A DNA stretch of 10,361 bases, from contig CAAELC010000138.1 of NCBI GenBank assembly GCA_900756715.1, positions 1 to 10,361 on the forward strand. The letters run 5' to 3'. The notes beneath the pieces were generated by a model that made no database searches, was not told the origin of the DNA, and saw only the letters and a list, made by a program, of their open reading frames with translations. Shown here one piece after another: positions 6,702-10,361 of this stretch; within the stretch, counting starts at the first letter, position 1, and the number at the start of each line of letters is the position of its first letter. The position numbers were made by a program, and so were the translations under genes. The DNA comes from an uncultured Oscillospiraceae bacterium (GTDB taxonomy: Bacteria; Bacillota; Clostridia; Oscillospirales; Oscillospiraceae).

Positions 6702-6730
6702 TTTACATTTTTGCTGTTTTATATTATAAT
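6702..6730 (+). promoter_or_regulatory. Promoter of the rhomboid-lspA-mrnC-rqcH operon
   Basis: TTTACA (6702-6707), a 17-bp spacer and perfect TATAAT (6725-6730). The predicted start is near 6737, giving a leader of about 26 bases to the TTG start at 6763. The -10 overlaps the -10 of the opposite promoter. Confidence 0.72.
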
Positions 6731-6751
6731 CCATCTATCCCGATTTGAAAA
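6723..6751 (-). promoter_or_regulatory. Promoter of the EEP-family gene
   Basis: On the minus strand, TTTTCA (6751..6746), a 17-bp spacer and perfect TATAAT (6728..6723). The predicted start is near 6716, about 42 bases before ATG at 6674. The -35 is only a moderate match. The two -10 boxes share the 8-bp palindrome ATTATAAT (6723-6730). Confidence 0.58.
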
Positions 6752-6762
6752 GAGGAATTGTT

Positions 6763-7335
6763 TTGAGAAAACTGGTGATCCGATTCAATGCCCCGGCGGT
6801 TCTTGGCTTTGCCCTGCTGAGTCTGGGCGCGCTGCTGCTGGGGCAGTTTACCGGCGGGGCTGCCACCTCCCGCTATTTCTGTGTGTATCGTTCGTCCCTG
6901 TCGGACCCGCTGACCTATCTGCGCTTTTTCACCCATGTGCTGGGCCATGCGGACTACAGCCACTACATCAACAATATGCTGCTCTTTCTGCTCATCGGCC
7001 CGCCGCTGGAGGAAAAGTACGGCAGCCGCACCATTGTGCTGACCATGGCCACCACCGCGCTGGTAACAGGGCTGGTACATTTTATCTTTTTCCCGGGCTC
7101 GGCCCTGCTGGGTGCCAGCGGCATCGTGTTTATGATGATCGTCCTGTCTTCCTTCACCGAGGTCAAGGGCGGCGGTATTCCGGTCACGCTGATTCTGGTG
7201 GTGATTCTGTATCTGGGCGGCGAAATATCCGACGGCCTGTTCAAAAGCGACCATGTGTCCCAGCTGACGCATGTGGTGGGCGGCGTCATGGGCATCATTT
7301 TCGGATTTTCCCTGCGGGGAAGAAGGCGGCGGTGA
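6763..7335 (+). CDS. Rhomboid-family intramembrane serine protease
   Basis: A 190-residue polytopic membrane protein of the rhomboid family, which cleaves membrane proteins within or near their transmembrane segments. The catalytic pair is visible: S119 in GASG (117-120) and H170 in QLTHVVGG. The helix-2 signature HADYSHYINNM (62-72), with H62, H67 and N71, matches the HxxxxHxxxN oxyanion region. The chosen start is TTG 6763, preceded by AGAGGA (6751-6756, 6 bases away). No ATG or GTG fits. A TTG at 6745 is in frame, but would lie within about 8 bases of the predicted transcription start and has no ribosome site. It is the first gene of a four-gene operon; the next ATG lies 3 bases after its stop. 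The substrate is unknown. Confidence 0.88.
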   Translation: MRKLVIRFNAPAVLGFALLSLGALLLGQFTGGAATSRYFCVYRSSLSDPLTYLRFFTHVLGHADYSHYINNMLLFLLIGPPLEEKYGSRTIVLTMATTALVTGLVHFIFFPGSALLGASGIVFMMIVLSSFTEVKGGGIPVTLILVVILYLGGEISDGLFKSDHVSQLTHVVGGVMGIIFGFSLRGRRRR

Positions 7336-7338
7336 GAG

Positions 7339-7788
7339 ATGCTGCTTCCTCTTTTCTGCGCCGCAGCGCTGCTGGCGGCGGACATCGCGCTGCGCGTTCT
7401 TGCCCGGCGCGGAAAGCTGAAGGGCGTGCTTCCGGGCGGTAAAATTCAGCTGGAAGCGCTGGAAAACCGGGGCATGGCAGGCGGAGCGCTGGCAAATCAT
7501 CCCCGCCTTACCCGATTTTTGCCCTGTGCGGCGCTGCTTGCGCTGCTGGCTCTGTGCGTGGGAGAACTGCTTCGCGGCCGGGGCCTGTGCCGCTGGGGGG
7601 CGGCGCTGCTGTGTGCAGGCGGCCTTGGCAACGGGGCGGAGCGGCTTTGCCGGGGCTGTGTCACGGACTATATCCGCTTTCCGCGCCTGCCGGGCAAACG
7701 GATGCGGCGTCTTGTGTGGAATCTGGCAGATTTTATGCTGTTACTGGGCGGGCTTTTGTGGGCCTGCGGGCTGCTTAAACGGAAATAA
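7339..7788 (+). CDS. lspA: Signal peptidase II-like (LspA family) membrane aspartyl protease
   Basis: A 149-residue protein with about four membrane segments (near 2-20, 60-77, 84-98 and 127-146). LspA removes the signal peptide from lipid-modified prolipoproteins in the membrane. The family motifs are recognisable: ENRGMAGGA (42-50) for the N-x-G motif, GGLGNGAERLCRG (94-106) with N98 and R102, and the two catalytic aspartates D110 (CVTDYI) and D131 (WNLAD). One departure is E101 where the GNxxDR motif normally has Asp, and the first-helix motif (AADIALR) is also loose. It may be the main LspA or a divergent second copy. The gene starts 3 bases after the rhomboid stop and ends 12 bases before mrnC. 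The ribosome site for this start is weak (GGCGGTGAG), consistent with coupling to the rhomboid gene. Confidence 0.82.
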   Translation: MLLPLFCAAALLAADIALRVLARRGKLKGVLPGGKIQLEALENRGMAGGALANHPRLTRFLPCAALLALLALCVGELLRGRGLCRWGAALLCAGGLGNGAERLCRGCVTDYIRFPRLPGKRMRRLVWNLADFMLLLGGLLWACGLLKRK

Positions 7789-7800
7789 AAAGGAGATACT

Positions 7801-8205
7801 ATGACAGATTATTTTTCCGTCCGTCTGACGGATGACGAAATACGGGGCATCAGCTCCATCGGCCTTGCGCATCTGGGGGACGCGGTGTATGAGCTGCTGG
7901 TGCGCACTTGGCTGTGCGCCCACGGAAAGGCTACGGGAAAGAACCTTCACCGTGCCACGGTGGAGCTGGTGTGTGCACCGGAGCAGGCCCGCCGGGCCCA
8001 GCGGATTCTTCCGGAGCTGACGGAGCAGGAGCAGGCGGTGTTCCGCCGTGGCCGCAATGCCGGCGTCCACTCCATTCCTCAGCATGCCACCCGGGCGGAG
8101 TACCAGCAGGCCACGGCGCTGGAGGCGCTGCTGGGGTATCTGTATCTGCATGGGGAAACCGAGCGTGTAAACCGGCTTTTCTGCCGCATGATGGAGGAGG
8201 AGTAA
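7801..8205 (+). CDS. mrnC: Mini-ribonuclease 3
   Basis: A 134-residue RNase III catalytic domain without the double-stranded RNA-binding domain, the defining form of Mini-III. In Bacillus subtilis this enzyme trims the ends of 23S rRNA precursor. Motifs are GLAHLGDAVYELL (21-33) with catalytic D27 and nearby E31, RRGRNAG (82-88), and ATALEALLGYLYL (104-116) with E108. AAGGAGAT at 7791-7798 lies 2-3 bases before ATG by its end, a strong though slightly close site. It follows the LspA-like gene and is separated by two bases from rqcH, so all four genes are probably one transcript. In many Firmicutes mrnC sits beside cysS and rlmB; that neighbourhood is absent here. Confidence 0.95.
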   Translation: MTDYFSVRLTDDEIRGISSIGLAHLGDAVYELLVRTWLCAHGKATGKNLHRATVELVCAPEQARRAQRILPELTEQEQAVFRRGRNAGVHSIPQHATRAEYQQATALEALLGYLYLHGETERVNRLFCRMMEEE

Positions 8206-8207
8206 CC

Positions 8208-9947
8208 ATGCCGCTGGACGCTGTGGCCATGTGCGCCGTGGTGGGGGAGATTGCCCCGCAGATTGTCGGCGCGAAAATTGAAAAAATTCAGCAGCCCGCC
8301 CGGGATCAGGTGGTGCTGCTGCTGCGGGGCAGCCGGCGGCTGCTGCTGTGCGCCTCGCCCAGCCAGCCTCGTCTGCACCTGACGGAGAAGCTGCGGGACA
8401 ACCCCAGCCAGCCGCCCATGTTCTGCATGCTGCTGCGCAAGCACCTTGCCGGCGGCCGGATTGCAGAGGTGTCCCAGCCGCCGCTGGAGCGGGTGGTGCA
8501 GCTGACCATCGAGGCGCTGGATGAAATGGGGGAGAGCTGCCGCTTCCGGCTGGTGCTGGAGGCTATGGGCCGCCATGCCAATCTGATTCTCTGCGACCGG
8601 GAGGGCCGGATTATAGATTGCCTGCGCCGGGTGGATTTTGAGATGAGCCAGCAGCGTCAGGTGCTGCCGGGCCTGTTTTATCACCTGCCGCCCCGTCAGG
8701 AGAAGCGCTCTCCGCTGGAAATAGAGGAGCCGGAGTTTCGGGCTTTGCTTGCCGCTGCCCCGGCTGACCAGCCTGCGGACCGCTGGCTGATGGATACCTT
8801 TTCTGCCTTGCCGCCACTATGGGCAAGGGAGCTTGCCTACCGCGCCGGGGGCAGCACCGATTGCACCCTGTCCGCTGCGGCGGATGGCCTGTGGCAGCAG
8901 CTTTCCGGTTGGCAAAGTGCTGTAAAGGGAAACAGCTTTTTGCCGATTGAAATAAAAAGAGGCGGCAAGGCGTTTGACTTCACATATGCGCCGGTGCTTC
9001 AATATGAAGATGGTGCGCAGCTGCAAACGGCAGATAGCTTTTCAGCTCTGCTGGATTCCTTTTATGAAAGCCGGGAGCAGGCGGAGCGGGTGCGTCAGAA
9101 AGGGCAGGATCTGGTAAAGACTGCCGCCAACGCCCGGGATCGCCTGCGCCGCAAGCTTTCCATGCAGCAGCAGGAATATCAGCGCACACTGGACCGGGAG
9201 CATCTGCGTATCTGTGGCGAGCTGATTACCGCCAATCTTTACCGTATGAGCCGGGGCATGTCCCGGCTGACGGCAGAGAATTATTACGAGGATGGCTGTC
9301 CTCCGGTGGACATTCCGCTGGATGTACGCCTGTCCCCGCAGGAAAATGCAGCCAGATATTTCAAGCAGTATAACAAGGCAAAAACTGCCGAGAAAATACT
9401 GTCTGAACAGATTGAAAAAGGAAATGGAGAGCTTTTGTATCTGGAAAGTGTCCTGCAGGAGTTGTCTCAGGCAGAGTCGGAGCAGGACTTCAATGACATT
9501 CGGGCCGAGCTGACCGACGGCGGCTATATCCGCGGCCGGGGCAGGAAGAAGCCGGGCTTTCAGCGCAAGTCCGCTCCGCGGCAATTTTGCAGCTCGTCGG
9601 GCCTGCGGATTCTGGTGGGCCGCAGCAACCGGCAGAACGACAAGCTGACGGGGAAGGATGCCATGAAAACGGACATCTGGTTCCATACGCAGAAGATTCA
9701 CGGCTCCCATGTCATCCTCTGCACTGAGGGCAGAGAGCCGGATGAACAGAGCCTGCAGGAGGCAGCCAGCCTTGCGGCCTATTACTCTCAGGGCCGGGAG
9801 GGCGGCAAGGTGCCGGTGGATTACACACCGGTGCGGTTTGTAAAAAAACCGGCCGGGGCCCGGCCAGGCATGGTGGTTTATACCACCTACCAGACCATGC
9901 TGGCCCAGCCGGATGGCGAGCTTGTAAAACGACTTTTAGTTAAATAA
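8208..9947 (+). CDS. rqcH: Ribosome quality-control factor RqcH (NFACT / FbpA family)
   Basis: A 579-residue homologue of bacterial RqcH/Rqc2, which binds the obstructed large ribosomal subunit with peptidyl-tRNA and adds C-terminal alanine tails that mark stalled chains for degradation. The domain order is an NFACT-N domain at about 1-210 (LLRKHL, MGRHANLIL at 120-128), a helix-hairpin and coiled-coil region at about 285-455 rich in Gln/Glu/Lys/Arg, and a C-terminal NFACT-R domain from about 461 (VGRSNRQNDKL; DIWFHTQKIHGSHV). The coiled coil should reach toward the stalk base of the ribosome. The length is normal for the family. ATG 8208 uses GGAGGAGG at 8193-8200, inside the end of mrnC. 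The frame is open upstream to 7908, but that part is mrnC read in another frame. E94-R95 appears where I recall an Asp-Arg pair in the studied homologues. Confidence 0.95.
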   Translation: MPLDAVAMCAVVGEIAPQIVGAKIEKIQQPARDQVVLLLRGSRRLLLCASPSQPRLHLTEKLRDNPSQPPMFCMLLRKHLAGGRIAEVSQPPLERVVQLTIEALDEMGESCRFRLVLEAMGRHANLILCDREGRIIDCLRRVDFEMSQQRQVLPGLFYHLPPRQEKRSPLEIEEPEFRALLAAAPADQPADRWLMDTFSALPPLWARELAYRAGGSTDCTLSAAADGLWQQLSGWQSAVKGNSFLPIEIKRGGKAFDFTYAPVLQYEDGAQLQTADSFSALLDSFYESREQAERVRQKGQDLVKTAANARDRLRRKLSMQQQEYQRTLDREHLRICGELITANLYRMSRGMSRLTAENYYEDGCPPVDIPLDVRLSPQENAARYFKQYNKAKTAEKILSEQIEKGNGELLYLESVLQELSQAESEQDFNDIRAELTDGGYIRGRGRKKPGFQRKSAPRQFCSSSGLRILVGRSNRQNDKLTGKDAMKTDIWFHTQKIHGSHVILCTEGREPDEQSLQEAASLAAYYSQGREGGKVPVDYTPVRFVKKPAGARPGMVVYTTYQTMLAQPDGELVKRLLVK

Positions 9948-9961
9948 ATAAGTAACTGTAA

Positions 9962-9992
9962 AGGGGAAGCCCATCACGGATGGACTTCCCCT
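9962..9992. terminator. Hairpin between convergent rqcH and DUF378 genes
   Basis: A 14-base inverted repeat, 9962-9975 with 9979-9992, with one mismatch and a 3-base loop ACG. On the plus strand it is followed by GGATCTC with no T-run. On the minus strand it is followed by TTTACAG, a short T stretch. It is probably a shared, weakly factor-independent end for both genes. Confidence 0.6.
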
Positions 9993-10016
9993 GGATCTCA
10001 AAATAACCTGCCGCAT

Positions 10017-10226
10017 TCAGGACGCGTCTCCCGGTTCCTCACGGAACAGCAGCGTGATGCACCACAGTCCGGCAATGCCCACCAGCGTGTATACAATGCG
10101 GCTGACCACCGCCATCTGGCCGCCGAACAGAAAAGCCACGCAGTCAAAGCCAAACAGTCCCACGGCGCCCCAGTTCAGCGCACCTATAATCACAAGAACC
10201 AAAGCGATGCGATCCACGATCTTCAT
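10017..10226 (-). CDS. DUF378 small membrane protein
   Basis: A 69-residue protein matching the DUF378 (YuzA-like) family: a short MKIVDRIALVLVIIGALNWG start, the conserved GALNWGAVGLFGFD block (15-28), and a second helix VSRIVYTLVGIAGLW at about 41-55. It has two membrane segments and a charged C-terminus (REEPGDAS). The function of the family is not known. ATG 10226 is preceded by a near-perfect AAGGAGGTG site 7-8 bases upstream. It is apparently a single-gene unit, convergent with rqcH. Confidence 0.92.
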   Translation of the reverse strand: MKIVDRIALVLVIIGALNWGAVGLFGFDCVAFLFGGQMAVVSRIVYTLVGIAGLWCITLLFREEPGDAS

Positions 10227-10282
10227 GCCAACACCTCCTTTTCTGCGGATTGTGCCGCGTATAGCATGCCCATCCGGTCAGA

Positions 10283-10309
10283 ATTCTATGCGGCAATAAA
10301 AAATGTCAG
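10283..10309 (-). promoter_or_regulatory. Possible promoter of the DUF378 gene
   Basis: On the minus strand, CTGACA (10309..10304) and TAGAAT (10288..10283) with a short 15-bp spacer. This is the best pair I find upstream of 10226; a TGCTATAC element near 10260-10267 is an alternative -10. The rest of 10227-10361 is AT-richer than the genes and shows no coding region or firm structure. Confidence 0.3.
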
Positions 10310-10361
10310 GGCTCCTCAAAAAAATTCTGAAAATTTGCGGAAAGTGATTGAAAAGCCCGGG

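Noticed and set aside
6711..7442. Open frame of 243 codons on the plus strand overlapping rhomboid and lspA
   Set aside because: It is a shadow frame of two genes with intact catalytic motifs.
7908..8207. Apparent 100-residue N-terminal extension of RqcH
   Set aside because: This stretch is mrnC in its own frame. The extension is Gly/Pro/Ala-rich, and ATG 8208 has a strong ribosome site and the family's normal N-terminus.
10311..10361. Run of seven T on the minus strand with GGGCT...AGCCC nearby, as a possible terminator
   Set aside because: The complementary pieces are about 40 bases apart and no GC stem abuts the T-run. The window ends before any gene that could use it.
1..10361. A hidden novel defence, mobile or RNA-based system
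   Set aside because: Almost all of the sequence is filled by recognisable genes of known families. I see no direct-repeat array, no long structured non-coding RNA, no toxin-antitoxin pair and no integrase or transposase.

Overview
The window looks like a chromosomal stretch of a GC-rich Gram-positive anaerobe of the Clostridia, most like Oscillospiraceae gut bacteria. This is inferred from strong AAGGAGG-type ribosome binding sites, TTGnnn/TATAAT promoters, a Mini-RNase III, a bacterial RqcH and a PF12897-type aminotransferase. I see no rRNA, tRNA, CRISPR array, insertion sequence, phage gene or sign of recent transfer.

Layout. (1) 1-2890, minus strand: a tight four-gene run, read right to left. 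It encodes a YfcE-type metallophosphoesterase, endonuclease IV (nfo), a Pr6Pr-family membrane protein and the N-terminal 302 residues of an MMPL/RND-type transporter that leaves the window at base 1. (2) 2998-5473, plus strand: a small stand-alone Smr-domain protein, a Nit2-type carbon-nitrogen hydrolase (omega-amidase-like) and an aspartate-aminotransferase-like PLP enzyme with its own promoter. A near-perfect 16-bp terminator hairpin follows. (3) 5598-6674, minus: a membrane-anchored endonuclease/exonuclease/phosphatase-fold protein. (4) 6763-9947, plus: rhomboid protease, LspA-like signal peptidase, Mini-RNase III (mrnC) and the ribosome-rescue factor RqcH, with almost no gaps between them. 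(5) 10017-10226, minus: a DUF378 small membrane protein.

The genes suggest DNA repair (nfo), amino-acid/keto-amide metabolism (hydrolase plus aminotransferase), membrane proteolysis (rhomboid, LspA), and 23S rRNA maturation with stalled-ribosome quality control (mrnC, rqcH).

I did not find a convincing undescribed multi-gene system. The most interesting structures are regulatory. Two divergent gene pairs each appear to use one compact symmetric promoter, of two different designs. At 2925-2970 the two -35 hexamers abut as a 12-bp palindrome with 17-bp spacers on both sides. At 6702-6751 the two -10 hexamers overlap in an 8-bp palindrome, again with 17-bp spacers on both sides. A terminator-like hairpin facing the minus strand, with no minus-strand gene in front of it, sits inside the aminotransferase promoter region.
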